DNA of 46,115 nt, from contig JAEEWC010000051.1 of the NCBI GenBank assembly GCA_016287155.1, positions 1 to 46,115 on the forward strand. The letters are read 5' to 3'. The first letter of the stretch is position 1. Each line of letters begins with the position of its first letter. The notes under the pieces are model-generated. The model was not told where the DNA came from and did no database searches. It saw only the letters and a program-made list of their open reading frames with translations. The position numbers and the translations under genes were made by a program. Positions 36,096 to 43,844 of the stretch are shown piece after piece. The stretch comes from Clostridia bacterium (lineage in GTDB: Bacteria; Bacillota; Clostridia; Christensenellales; UBA3700).

Positions 36096-36116
36096 TGGCA
36101 ATACTATGTATTGCCA
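36096..36116. terminator. Bidirectional terminator
   Basis: TGGCAATAC-TAT-GTATTGCCA is a perfect 9-bp stem. On the minus strand it is followed by TATTTTCTATTTT and would end the RNase III/118-aa unit; on the plus strand it is followed by CTTTTCTTTT. Confidence 0.7.
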
Positions 36117-36158
36117 CTTTTCTTTTATAACTCTCTCAAATATAAACTTGAACAATTA

Positions 36159-36515
36159 TTACCATCGTGTATGAGTTAAATGCCACATCCCGCAATTAGA
36201 ACACTTATAAACATACAAAGTAACTCCTTTTTCTTCTTTTATAATGTCAGCTCTTCTTCGAGCATCTGCCTCTGTTGGATATTTATCTTTATAATGTCCA
36301 CTAGAATCTAGGCATGTGCTTCTTTCGTTGTGTGTATTTCTATCGGCTCTTCCTAAATGAAAATACCCACATTTATTACATTGATATGGCTCTAACTTAA
36401 AATTAAATCTTGAATATCTATTTTGATAATTTGCGGCATCTCTCGCTTCCTTTATATTTTGATATGAAGTTAAAGGGCCGTTTTGTCCTGTACAAGTATT
36501 ACTTTTAAAACTCAT
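36159..36515 (-). CDS. Small protein with two CxxC...H zinc motifs
   Basis: I do not recognise the family. The 118-aa protein carries two copies of one motif, CNKCGYFHLG near residue 51 and CSNCGMWHLTH near 107, each likely binding zinc with additional H or C residues. The stretch in between is charged and partly helical (TEADARRRADIIKEEK). It is 22 bases downstream of the RNase III-type gene and precedes a strong terminator, so the two form a unit. Proteins with CxxCGxxHL ribbons are usual nucleic-acid accessories; a role in dsRNA processing is inference. The ribosome site is poor. Confidence 0.65.
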   Translation of the reverse strand: MSFKSNTCTGQNGPLTSYQNIKEARDAANYQNRYSRFNFKLEPYQCNKCGYFHLGRADRNTHNERSTCLDSSGHYKDKYPTEADARRRADIIKEEKGVTLYVYKCSNCGMWHLTHTRW

Positions 36516-36537
36516 ATTAATGCACTCTTACCCTTTA

Positions 36538-37623
36538 TTAATCATCAAAATAAGTGTCATAATAGTCATCGTCATCATCATAATCGTAATTATCATCTTC
36601 ATCAGACTCGACATCATAATCCATTAAATACAAAAGCATTTCATATGCTGATGCCTTTTGAGCTTCTTTTTTCTTACTATCGTTATTAATAAATGATTCG
36701 TCTACGCCATCTATAGATATTTCACATGACCATACTTGATTCCCATTATCATCATATTCTTGATTGTATTCATAATTTGGCTTATTAATTAAACCTTTTT
36801 GAACCAATTCATTAATTTGACGTAGAGATTCTTCATAGCTAGGTTCTCCTACAGCTTCTTCAAACTCGTTAGTTATATATCCTTCATCTTGCAATTTGCA
36901 ATACATGTCTTCTGCTGCAACCATTCTCGCCTTTGCTTTACTTTTGCCTTCACCATAGCCCTCATAATTACAATCATCTAACTCAACTCTAACTATGCAA
37001 CTATATCCATCATATCTTTCATCGTATTTATACTCAGGTAATTCGTATCCACTTTTTTGGCACCATGTTTGAAGTAAGCCAACATAATTTTCATCTTCAT
37101 CGTCTTCGCCATTAAAATAAGCATCAAAATCAATCATTGTTTTTACAACGTCTGTAATGGTGTCCATATCATAATTGCAATCAACAGTTACCGCACCAAC
37201 AATTGCTTCAAATAAATCTTCTTTAACGGAATCTTGGTCTTGGATATTCTGACTTATATCACCTTTTCCCATAATCAATTCTGTATTAAATCCCAATCGA
37301 TCCATACATTGTGCTAAAGCTTTCTTTTGAACCAAATCTTTTTTGATATCAGTAAACTTACCTTCTGAATACTTTGTCTTAAAATAACTTGGATTTGTTA
37401 ATTTAAATTCTTGCCATTGTTTATCAACAGTAATGCGGCCAAATCTTTCCATCATTATTCTAATGACTGCTAGATCAAGCGCTTTATCGCCAATAAATTC
37501 TAGGACTTCGTTGTTTTGTCCACCTTTTTCTTCTGAATAACTTCTTCTTACAAATGCTTGTTGAAGTAAATCACCATTTGAAAATGTGTACCCAATTGTG
37601 TTTTCAATTTTGCTAACATTCAT
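36538..37623 (-). CDS. RNase III-family protein with two dsRNA-binding domains and an acidic tail
   Basis: The 361-aa protein has an RNase III domain at about 1-165 with intact catalytic signatures: NEVLEFIGDKALDL (E39, E42, D46) and VKEDLFEAIVGA (D136, E139). Two double-stranded RNA-binding-like domains follow at about 183-255 and 262-340, and the last 20 residues are nearly all D and Y. Housekeeping bacterial RNase III is about 230 aa with one dsRBD, so this is a distinct accessory type. GGAGG eight bases before the ATG at 37623 sets the start; an earlier TTG in frame overlaps that site. The leader carries a terminator-like hairpin. It may process or destroy foreign dsRNA. Confidence 0.85.
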   Translation of the reverse strand: MNVSKIENTIGYTFSNGDLLQQAFVRRSYSEEKGGQNNEVLEFIGDKALDLAVIRIMMERFGRITVDKQWQEFKLTNPSYFKTKYSEGKFTDIKKDLVQKKALAQCMDRLGFNTELIMGKGDISQNIQDQDSVKEDLFEAIVGAVTVDCNYDMDTITDVVKTMIDFDAYFNGEDDEDENYVGLLQTWCQKSGYELPEYKYDERYDGYSCIVRVELDDCNYEGYGEGKSKAKARMVAAEDMYCKLQDEGYITNEFEEAVGEPSYEESLRQINELVQKGLINKPNYEYNQEYDDNGNQVWSCEISIDGVDESFINNDSKKKEAQKASAYEMLLYLMDYDVESDEDDNYDYDDDDDYYDTYFDD

Positions 37624-37659
37624 AGTTAGATCCTCCAAAAAATTATTTGCATTGGAGAA

Positions 37660-37717
37660 ATAAAAAAATTAGACACAATGAAGCCACTCTCCCTATGAGC
37701 TTACCGTTAATGTCTAA
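37660..37717 (-). terminator. Terminator-like hairpin in the RNase III leader
   Basis: On the minus strand TTAGACA and TGTCTAA pair (plus 37711-37717 and 37669-37675) and are followed by TTTTTTTATTT. Inside, AAGC and GCTT form a second short stem around CATAGGGAGAG. It lies between the promoter at 37842 and the gene at 37623, so it is either an attenuator or the end of a separate RNA of about 175 nt. Confidence 0.6.
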
Positions 37718-37796
37718 TTAATCAAATATTAAATATAAATCAAGTTTATTTATTAATTGTCTCTTTCAAAACTTTTAACAAATACCATTGTTTTAT

Positions 37797-37871
37797 AGTC
37801 AGCATTTAAATAATTGACATTTATTTCTCTATGCTGACTGAATTATAACACATCAATTCTATTTTTGTCTA
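37797..37871 (-). promoter_or_regulatory. Promoter with inverted repeat upstream of the RNase III unit
   Basis: Minus-strand TAGACA (-35, plus 37866-37871) and TATAAT (-10, plus 37842-37847, with an upstream TG) are 18 bases apart. AGTCAGCAT and ATGCTGACT (37797-37805 and 37831-37839) form a perfect 9-bp inverted repeat at and after the expected start. It could be an operator or a 5' hairpin in the RNA. Confidence 0.55.
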
Positions 37872-37971
37872 TAAGAGCTTTATTATCTTATGTCTTTCCC
37901 TATTAACGCGAATTTGCCAAATAAAAAAGCAAATATAATCAGAAAAAATGATAGTTCTGCGTTATAAGCAC

Positions 37972-38424
37972 TTAATCGTTATCGTTTAATTCGTTATGTA
38001 TCCAAGACACCCAACTTGCTACTGTTTGCGCTCTTCTCTTAAACATTTCCTCACTATTAAATGAAACCGTCTTTTTCATGATATCTATTATTTCTTCCTT
38101 CGATAATTTGATACCTAAACGCTTCTCTGTTATATAAATTGTTCCAAACACTTCATTGCTAAGAATTAATCGAATCAACTCAATTCTTTGCTGTATTAAA
38201 TCATATTCTCTAATTTTTTTGCCCAGTTCTGTAAATTTTCTTCCTTCAATAAGCCCTAAATATGCTGCAGCTGATAAGTAATAATTAACTTGCCTATCTG
38301 TAATCTCACCAAGTTGAATGCTTATTTTTATGTTTGATTGTAAATCTTCTTCATCATCAATTTTTAGTAGCGAGATAACTTTTTCAAAATCATCCGCTTG
38401 AGGAAATGGGATCGTATTATCCAT
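37972..38424 (-). CDS. Helical, winged-helix-like protein of the methylase operon
   Basis: The 150-aa protein has the pattern of a winged-helix module: IQLGEITDRQVNYYLSAAAY and LGLIEGRKFTELGKKI near residues 36-70, followed by helices to YITEKRLGIKLSKEEI and a final SWVSWIHNEL. Such modules occur as specificity or DNA-binding parts of restriction systems (DUF7226-type). I cannot assign it firmly. Its ATG lies in ATGGATAA, an 8-bp overlap with the methylase stop, so the two are co-translated. No nuclease motif is visible. Confidence 0.72.
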   Translation of the reverse strand: MDNTIPFPQADDFEKVISLLKIDDEEDLQSNIKISIQLGEITDRQVNYYLSAAAYLGLIEGRKFTELGKKIREYDLIQQRIELIRLILSNEVFGTIYITEKRLGIKLSKEEIIDIMKKTVSFNSEEMFKRRAQTVASWVSWIHNELNDND

Positions 38425-39244
38425 GAATTATTACCTCCATTGCTTTTTTTCTTTCTTTGCCATCACAACTGATAAATCTATTTGCCTCGATATGCTCTAT
38501 AATATAGCGATTGTCTCTAAATAAGTTATTTACAAATTTAGTATCGTTATTACTAATAATTACTTTTACACCTCTATCTATCAACGCATCAGCAACTTCC
38601 TTAAGTCTTTCTAAATCTTTTCTACTAAAGCCATTGCCTGTATATGTAGTAAAGCCAGAACTATCATAATCATAAGGAGGATCAAAATAAACCAAATCGC
38701 CAGCAACAGCACCATTTACTGAATCCGCAAAGTCGCCACAAGTAATTTGTATATTGTTATCTCTAAAATAGTTGCTTAATGCTAATATTCTATCAACCAT
38801 TGCTATTTCGGGATTTGAATAACGTCCCATTGGAACATTAAAATACCCATTCTTGTTCTCGCGATACAACCCGTTATAACAGGTCCTATTTAAATATATA
38901 AATCGTGCAGCACGGATAATTTTTGATTTTCTTGTGTAATTAGGGTCTCTATCTAACGCTCTAATCTCATAATAAAACTCTTTTGAATGATTCTTTGCAT
39001 AAGACTTTAATCTATTAATAAGAGCTTGTGGTTCATCTCTAATGACTTCGTACGTATTGATTAACTCTGAATTGTAGTCGTTAATCACACAACGTGGCAA
39101 CTCCATTGAAAAGCACAAAGAGCCTCCTCCAATGAAAGGCTCATAATAAGTGCCATTTGCACGCAATTCATCAATTTCAATATAATCCTTGATTCTTTTT
39201 AATAGCTGACGCTTTCCGCCAGCCCATTTTAAAATAGGCTCCAC
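38417..39244 (-). CDS. D12-class (Dam-type) adenine-N6 DNA methyltransferase
   Basis: The 275-aa enzyme transfers a methyl group from S-adenosylmethionine to adenine in DNA. It has the D12/alpha-class order: SAM-binding KWAGGK at 6-11 and FIGGGSL near 40, an inserted target-recognition region with NRTCYNGLYRENKNGYFNVP, and the catalytic DPPY at 188-191. This class includes Dam and DpnM, which methylate GATC, but the target here cannot be read from sequence. The start is GTG in TAGTG, sharing one base with the stop of the nuclease-DGQHR gene. With its neighbours it looks like the modification half of a restriction system. Confidence 0.9.
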   Translation of the reverse strand: MEPILKWAGGKRQLLKRIKDYIEIDELRANGTYYEPFIGGGSLCFSMELPRCVINDYNSELINTYEVIRDEPQALINRLKSYAKNHSKEFYYEIRALDRDPNYTRKSKIIRAARFIYLNRTCYNGLYRENKNGYFNVPMGRYSNPEIAMVDRILALSNYFRDNNIQITCGDFADSVNGAVAGDLVYFDPPYDYDSSGFTTYTGNGFSRKDLERLKEVADALIDRGVKVIISNNDTKFVNNLFRDNRYIIEHIEANRFISCDGKERKKAMEVIIHG

Positions 39245-41475
39245 TATTCATCTCCTATAAACTTCTCATAAAGATCATCTATAGTTTTTCTATCTTGCTT
39301 GGTGATAGCCCTTTCTTTTTCTGCATCAGTTTTTACCATAGATAATGTCATTAAAGCTTTAACCGCCTCCACTTGGTTTGAGAATGCAGTTGCAAACTTG
39401 TCCTTAAAGAATTCTGTCCAATTAGATTTATACTTTACGATTTCATATATATCTTTGAATTCCAAGAAATCAAATTGTGATTTTGTGGAGTCCTCAAAAG
39501 ATTGCAATACTATTCTTTCTTTGATATTTACTGGAATATTATTCTTTAACCAATCATTAACGTTTGCAAAAGCATCTTTGATCCATCCCAAGAACAAATC
39601 ACCCATTTTGCTTATTTTATAAATGACATCGGAATTATAACTTCTTTCAGATTCTTCAACAATTTCCTCAATCCTTTCAGAAGTAAACTCTGGGCACGCA
39701 CGATGCAATGCAACAATAAGAGTTGTTCTAACAATCTTTTTGCCCGGTTCACCTATAGAACGCATCGCTTTAATCTCTTCTTCGCTCATATTTAAAAGAG
39801 CGTCGCATAAAGCCAAATAGAATGGCTCACATTTCTTAACAAACTCATCGGCATCATTGATAACAGTTATATTATCTCTCTTGCAAATCAAATCAACTAT
39901 TTCGCCGAATATTGTAATCAGTCCATATATTCCAATGTTAGTGGTGATATAGCCCTTTCCGTTTTTGTTCCATTCGTCTGCACAATAATCTTTTACATAA
40001 TCAAAAGACTTTACTAAGAACCTGAATACTATTTCATGCGTTTTATCATTATCATTCTTGTCGAAATATCCTGGCACAGTGATATCGTTTGAATTCTTTT
40101 TATATTCATTAAAGAAACTCGTTTTCAAAAGTGCTGCCTTAATAAATTCATTAGTTACAGTTCTAATTTCGTTACCAGAGTTCTCGCCCAAGATAACTCT
40201 TCCATATAACGGAGAACGAGAATCTTCTCCCAATTTTTCAGCAAGAGAAAGTACTACTGCCGTCTTTCTGTCACTTGCCTTTTCTGCATTCCATAATAAA
40301 TCCATATTTAATGTATTTCTTAATGTCTTAGATACTTTCTTTTGCTTTTCATTGATATCCATAAACATTTTAACTTGCAAATTCTTATCTAAATTCACAA
40401 ACGCTACTACCGGAATACTGTCTTTGCCTTCATAATTGCTACCTGAATATCCATATAGTCTATGTTGACCATCAATAACATATGCCGTTTGATACTTTCT
40501 TGGCAAATGCAATACACCTATTTTTGATCTCGTATTCTCAAATTTGTTTTTATCGAAGCTGAAAGATAATTCTGATTCTTTAACATCCAATGAGATAATG
40601 ATGGAATTTGGGAAATAACCACCATCGTTTATAAATTTCCTTATATCATTTAATCTATCTTTTTTTATAAGTCTTTGATATGCTGGCATTAGATCGTGAT
40701 TAGCATTATTTCTATGCAAAATATACGCTATCTTAAGTAGTTTTTCTGGTTCTATTGTGAATGCATAATATGTTAAGCCACCCATTTGACTTTTAATAGC
40801 AGGGACATCTACGTCTAAACCCTTTATGTCTTGCTTTGCGAACAAATTGCCAAGTAATTGATACTTTGCAGCTGCCCCCAAATGCTCTACTAGTTGATGG
40901 TAATAATCAACTGTATCATAATCAAAATAAACAAATCCTTTTAAGTCTTTAATCTTTTCTTGATCTTTATCTCCCAAAACATAATTTTTTGTTGCAAAAA
41001 TTGTTTTAAATTTTAAACCTGGATATTTTTTTGATAATTCTATTTTGGCCTTTGGGAAATTGCTATCCATAGATTCAAGTTCTGTCTTAAAAGATGTTTT
41101 TGTACCCAATGTGCTTGCTGCTTTACACTCAACAAGTAAACATGTCTCATCATCTATGGCGACAATATCTATTTGCTTTGTTAGATCTGGATTATCACTT
41201 GAAATACTAACCTTAAATTGATTGTTTTTGTTTAGCACTTTAAAGCCCATCTTTTTTAATATGCACCAAACTTCATTCTCGAATTGTTCCCCAACAGGCT
41301 TTTCTTTTCGCAATACTGTTGTATTTTTATTCTCTTTTTTGATTTCCCAGCCTTGCGCTAGCCTAGCTTCAACTAAACTTTTATCAACTGTTTCTTCGAT
41401 ATATTTATTTGATCTAAGTTTATATGCTTCTTCTAATTCTTGTCCTTCAACCAATAAATCCCATGATGTAGCCAT
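39244..41475 (-). CDS. PD-(D/E)XK nuclease-DGQHR (DndB-like) fusion
   Basis: The 743-aa protein has an N-terminal PD-(D/E)XK-like segment with QIDIVAIDDETCLLVECKAA (D103, E116, K118), resembling Mrr-type restriction nucleases, and a DGQHR domain centred on VIDGQHRLYGYSG (335-339). DGQHR is the hallmark of DndB, the regulator of phosphorothioate modification, and of ParB/Srx-like DNA-binding proteins. The C-terminal 350 residues are helical with FMDINEKQKKVSK (DndB-typical) near 375. ATG follows GGGAG by eight bases. No dnd sulfur genes are nearby. With the methylase directly after, the protein may be the restriction or host-protection component. Confidence 0.85.
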   Translation of the reverse strand: MATSWDLLVEGQELEEAYKLRSNKYIEETVDKSLVEARLAQGWEIKKENKNTTVLRKEKPVGEQFENEVWCILKKMGFKVLNKNNQFKVSISSDNPDLTKQIDIVAIDDETCLLVECKAASTLGTKTSFKTELESMDSNFPKAKIELSKKYPGLKFKTIFATKNYVLGDKDQEKIKDLKGFVYFDYDTVDYYHQLVEHLGAAAKYQLLGNLFAKQDIKGLDVDVPAIKSQMGGLTYYAFTIEPEKLLKIAYILHRNNANHDLMPAYQRLIKKDRLNDIRKFINDGGYFPNSIIISLDVKESELSFSFDKNKFENTRSKIGVLHLPRKYQTAYVIDGQHRLYGYSGSNYEGKDSIPVVAFVNLDKNLQVKMFMDINEKQKKVSKTLRNTLNMDLLWNAEKASDRKTAVVLSLAEKLGEDSRSPLYGRVILGENSGNEIRTVTNEFIKAALLKTSFFNEYKKNSNDITVPGYFDKNDNDKTHEIVFRFLVKSFDYVKDYCADEWNKNGKGYITTNIGIYGLITIFGEIVDLICKRDNITVINDADEFVKKCEPFYLALCDALLNMSEEEIKAMRSIGEPGKKIVRTTLIVALHRACPEFTSERIEEIVEESERSYNSDVIYKISKMGDLFLGWIKDAFANVNDWLKNNIPVNIKERIVLQSFEDSTKSQFDFLEFKDIYEIVKYKSNWTEFFKDKFATAFSNQVEAVKALMTLSMVKTDAEKERAITKQDRKTIDDLYEKFIGDE

Positions 41476-41506
41476 AGTTATCTCCCTAATAATAAATTAC
41501 GCATAA

Positions 41507-41551
41507 ATTATATCATGCACGCATATTATATAACAATACCAAAAACGTCAA
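41507..41551 (-). promoter_or_regulatory. Promoter region of the DGQHR-methylase operon
   Basis: Minus-strand TATAAT boxes at plus 41507-41512 and 41525-41530 lie 35-55 bases before the start codon. TTGACG (plus 41546-41551) is a good -35, 15 bases before the upstream box or 17 bases before the overlapping TAATAT. Confidence 0.5.
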
Positions 41552-41656
41552 CATCCACAACAAGTGCTAGACTTTATAACCTAATGAATTAAAAGTGGTA
41601 ATGAGACGTGTGCTTATCTTGATACAAGTATATGCAATTGGTTAAGAAATTAAATC

Positions 41657-41723
41657 TGGACATCGCAGTTGTTGATGGGTGCGGCTGCATGGCCGCTATC
41701 CCGCTTGGCCAAATTGCAGTCCA
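41657..41723. other. GC-rich segment able to form a long hairpin
   Basis: On the plus strand TGGAC pairs with GTCCA (41657-41661 and 41719-41723), GCAGTT with AATTGC via one G-U (41665-41670 and 41712-41717), and the core is GGG-t-GCGGC / GCCGC-ta-CCC (41677-41685 and 41692-41702) with loop TGCATG. GC content is far above the surroundings. It may be a structured RNA, a mobile-element end or a protein-binding site. The family is unknown. Confidence 0.45.
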
Positions 41724-41828
41724 CATATCCCCCATATTCAATCTTGCTTGTATGTTATCAGAAATCCTTAATTCTTCTTTCCCGAAAAGTCTTCACATAG
41801 TACTTTTGTATTCTTAGGCTTTAGCAAC

Positions 41829-41859
41829 AAAAAACTGGTACATTATTATCCATTACCAG
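41829..41859 (-). terminator. Rho-independent terminator after the NPNN-repeat gene
   Basis: Minus-strand CTGGTA and TACCAG (plus 41854-41859 and 41835-41840) form the stem, followed by TTTTTTG. Confidence 0.7.
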
Positions 41860-41880
41860 CTTTATTAATAAATTTTACTA

Positions 41881-42063
41881 TTATTTGTTCTTATTGTTAT
41901 TTTGGTTATCTTGATATCCTTGATAACTAGAATTATTAGGATTGCATTGATTAGCATGATTATCTAGATCATCCCAATAAGCTTGATTGTTTGGATTGTG
42001 TTGATTTGCATATGCATCTAATTGTTGTTGTGTATGTGTATAACTTGACACTCCCTTTCCCAT
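41881..42063 (-). CDS. Small Asn/Gln-rich protein with NPNN repeats
   Basis: The 60-aa product contains two copies of a unit of about 21 residues, YANQHNPNNQAYWDDLDNH and HANQCNPNNSSYQGYQDNQ, ending in NNNKNK. AGGAGGTGA four to five bases before the ATG is one of the strongest ribosome sites in the window, and a good terminator follows, so it is a real gene. Similar small ANQxNPNNxxY proteins are widespread in Firmicutes but have no known function. It is hydrophilic, with no signal or membrane segment. Confidence 0.8.
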   Translation of the reverse strand: MGKGVSSYTHTQQQLDAYANQHNPNNQAYWDDLDNHANQCNPNNSSYQGYQDNQNNNKNK

Positions 42064-42127
42064 GTTCTCACCTCCTACACATATGTTACCAATGTTAGAC
42101 GAATCGCAAAATGTACCAGTAGTTCAA

Positions 42128-43126
42128 TTAATCCATCTCATCATAAACTGATAAGCCAAGCGGGTTTTCTTCGATATCAATTAAATCTTTCATTGGCCTA
42201 ACAAAATAATCATCATAATTCCACTGAGCTTCAAAGTAGTCCTCTTCAAAGACTTTTAAACAGTATTCTTTAAAAAATGCAATACAACCATTAATTGTTT
42301 CCTCTATTAGTCCTTCAGAAAACTTAACATAATATATTCCCAAATCTCCACCAACATATTTCCTATTAATCAATACGTCTGGCCTATATGCTTTTAGATC
42401 ATCATATGTGCTTTCTGTATTATGCTTTATAAAATGCCAAATTAGATAAGCGGTATTATAATACTTATAATTATCAAATAATAATACATTTTGATTCTTT
42501 GGAGCACCAGCACCATATAGCAAATTTCTATTATACTTTTTTACATCAATATTGTGTCTCTTTAGAATCTTAATCGAAGCGGCCTCCATTCTCGAAACAA
42601 ATTGATGAAAAAACTGGCCATATATGCTACGCTCAATTTTCCCAACCGTATATGCATATTTTTGTTTGTTTTTATAATTCATATCTCTTGCCCAAGCGTT
42701 TGCTCCATTTGCGCCTCTTATGCCGCAATTTAACATATAGTCGTCACCGGGTGATAATTCTTTTGGCTTTACAATTGTTCGTACTGCATCTTTCATTTTC
42801 TTTAGTGTTTCTTGCCATTCGTTGGAACAATCTTTCAATTCATCAACAACATAATTCACTGTGTAATCTCTATAATGCTCTTTTTGTGGGTAAAAATAAT
42901 GCGTTTTCCTTAAATTAATAACACTTAAAATATTTTCATCCAAAGATTGTACATTTTTTTGATATCTTATTGGATCTATCCTATATCGTTCTTTCCCATC
43001 TTTGCTATATTTAAACACTCCATAATAGCGTGTGTCCTTTAATCCGCAACCTCTCCAACCAAATCGCGCATCTAAATTCCTATATAAATTCTTATTAACG
43101 TTTTTTGTTTTTCTTTCTTTCTTCAT
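42128..43126 (-). CDS. Orphan hypothetical protein
   Basis: I do not recognise this 332-aa protein. It is rich in K, Y and N. It starts with a basic segment (MKKERKTKNVNKNLYRNL) and contains the sequences GGDLGIYYVKFSEGLIEETI near residue 263 and RGANGANAWARDM near 142. There is no membrane segment and no obvious catalytic motif. GGAG six bases before the ATG supports the start. A hairpin lies 17 bases upstream. The NPNN-repeat gene follows by 64 bases. The aromatic and basic composition would suit a nucleic-acid-binding protein, which is a guess. Confidence 0.65.
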   Translation of the reverse strand: MKKERKTKNVNKNLYRNLDARFGWRGCGLKDTRYYGVFKYSKDGKERYRIDPIRYQKNVQSLDENILSVINLRKTHYFYPQKEHYRDYTVNYVVDELKDCSNEWQETLKKMKDAVRTIVKPKELSPGDDYMLNCGIRGANGANAWARDMNYKNKQKYAYTVGKIERSIYGQFFHQFVSRMEAASIKILKRHNIDVKKYNRNLLYGAGAPKNQNVLLFDNYKYYNTAYLIWHFIKHNTESTYDDLKAYRPDVLINRKYVGGDLGIYYVKFSEGLIEETINGCIAFFKEYCLKVFEEDYFEAQWNYDDYFVRPMKDLIDIEENPLGLSVYDEMD

Positions 43127-43493
43127 ATATTACTCCATAAATAAGGCACCTTATCACTAAAGTGCCTTACCGCTTGATTGATTACCAAGCTTTCACATAA
43201 GACACAAATACCACGCCAACATCCACCTATATATTGACGATATATTTCATCTATGAAAGTCTCGACGTTAATACTACTATGTGGGAATGCATTTGCATTG
43301 CGACATAATAGCTCAACCAGTGAAAGAATCGTATATCATATATAGATTTTCGTTCATAGGCATATGCGTTTCAGAACCTAAACGCAAATCTTATGTACCC
43401 CTAATTATAAACTATTAAGGAGGTATCATCAATATAGTAATATGTTTATTGAGTTTTAACTATGTACTAATAGTACAAAAAAAATGATGGCAC
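43127..43493. other. Gene-free interval with several hairpins
   Basis: This 367-base stretch has no coding frame with a ribosome site upstream of a useful start. It has TAAGGCAC/GTGCCTTA (43142-43149 and 43162-43169), TTTCAT/ATGAAA (43245-43250 and 43253-43258), a bulged CTATGT...ACATAATAG arm around AATGCA-TT-TGCATT (43277-43311), and GCGTTT/AAACGC (43366-43371 and 43380-43385). Four hairpins in 250 bases suggest a structured RNA or the leader of the 332-aa gene. Confidence 0.4.
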
Positions 43494-43718
43494 CTAGCTT
43501 GCTAGGATGTCATCTGTGTGAACATTAAGTAATAACGCCAAGTTATACAAGTTCTCATGATTAGGAAGTTTAGTTCCTCTTGTCCATTCATATATTACTC
43601 GAGGAGATTCTAATTCGAGAAAACCAGCAATGTCCTCATAAGTATAATGAGATGAAGCAATCAGACTATATAACTTGAGCCCTATTCTTTCTTTGTTCAA
43701 TTTCACTTTGTTAATCAT
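43494..43718 (-). CDS. Small XRE-type helix-turn-helix protein
   Basis: The 74-aa protein is little more than a helix-turn-helix: YTYEDIAGFLELESPRVIYEWTRGTKLPNHENLYNLALLLN is the Cro/CI pattern, with WTRG in place of the common WERG. GGAGG eight bases before the ATG fits. It probably represses its own promoter through the adjacent inverted repeat TTGAT-AATC-ATCAA at 43737-43750. Such small regulators often accompany mobile elements, and a recombinase remnant lies just upstream. Nothing else is encoded in the same unit. Confidence 0.85.
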   Translation of the reverse strand: MINKVKLNKERIGLKLYSLIASSHYTYEDIAGFLELESPRVIYEWTRGTKLPNHENLYNLALLLNVHTDDILAS

Positions 43719-43736
43719 ATTTTCGTACCTCCGTAA

Positions 43737-43784
43737 TTGATAATCATCAATACGTGCGAAATATTAATTAACATTATAATTATA
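43737..43784 (-). promoter_or_regulatory. Promoter and inverted repeat before the small XRE gene
   Basis: Minus-strand TGATATAAT (plus 43779-43787) is an extended -10 without a clear -35. TTGAT-AATC-ATCAA (43737-43750) is an inverted repeat just upstream of the ribosome site and a candidate operator. Confidence 0.45.
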
Positions 43785-43844
43785 TCACATATTAAAATAG
43801 TATGAGTATGTTATACATATAAATATGCATATTTATCAAATTTT

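Larger units (their letters stand above)
37624..37971. other. Gene-free interval between the RNase III gene and the methylase operon
   Basis: The 348 bases hold the ribosome site, terminator-like hairpin, AT-rich leader, inverted repeat and promoter listed separately. Left of 37971 is an AT-rich tail with AACGC and GCGTT at its ends (37904-37960), possibly a loose terminator of the methylase operon. No coding frame with a ribosome site was seen. Confidence 0.5.
41476..41880. other. Gene-free interval with a promoter, a GC-rich foldable segment and a terminator
   Basis: These 405 bases hold the promoter at 41507-41551, an unremarkable AT-rich part to about 41650, the GC-rich foldable segment at 41657-41723, and the terminator at 41829-41859. 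A plus-strand frame at 41632-41817 crosses the foldable part but has no ribosome site and no recognised product. Confidence 0.5.

Noticed and set aside
41632-41817. 61-aa plus-strand frame over the GC-rich segment
   Set aside because: There is no ribosome site and the composition is explained by the foldable element. No known product was recognised.
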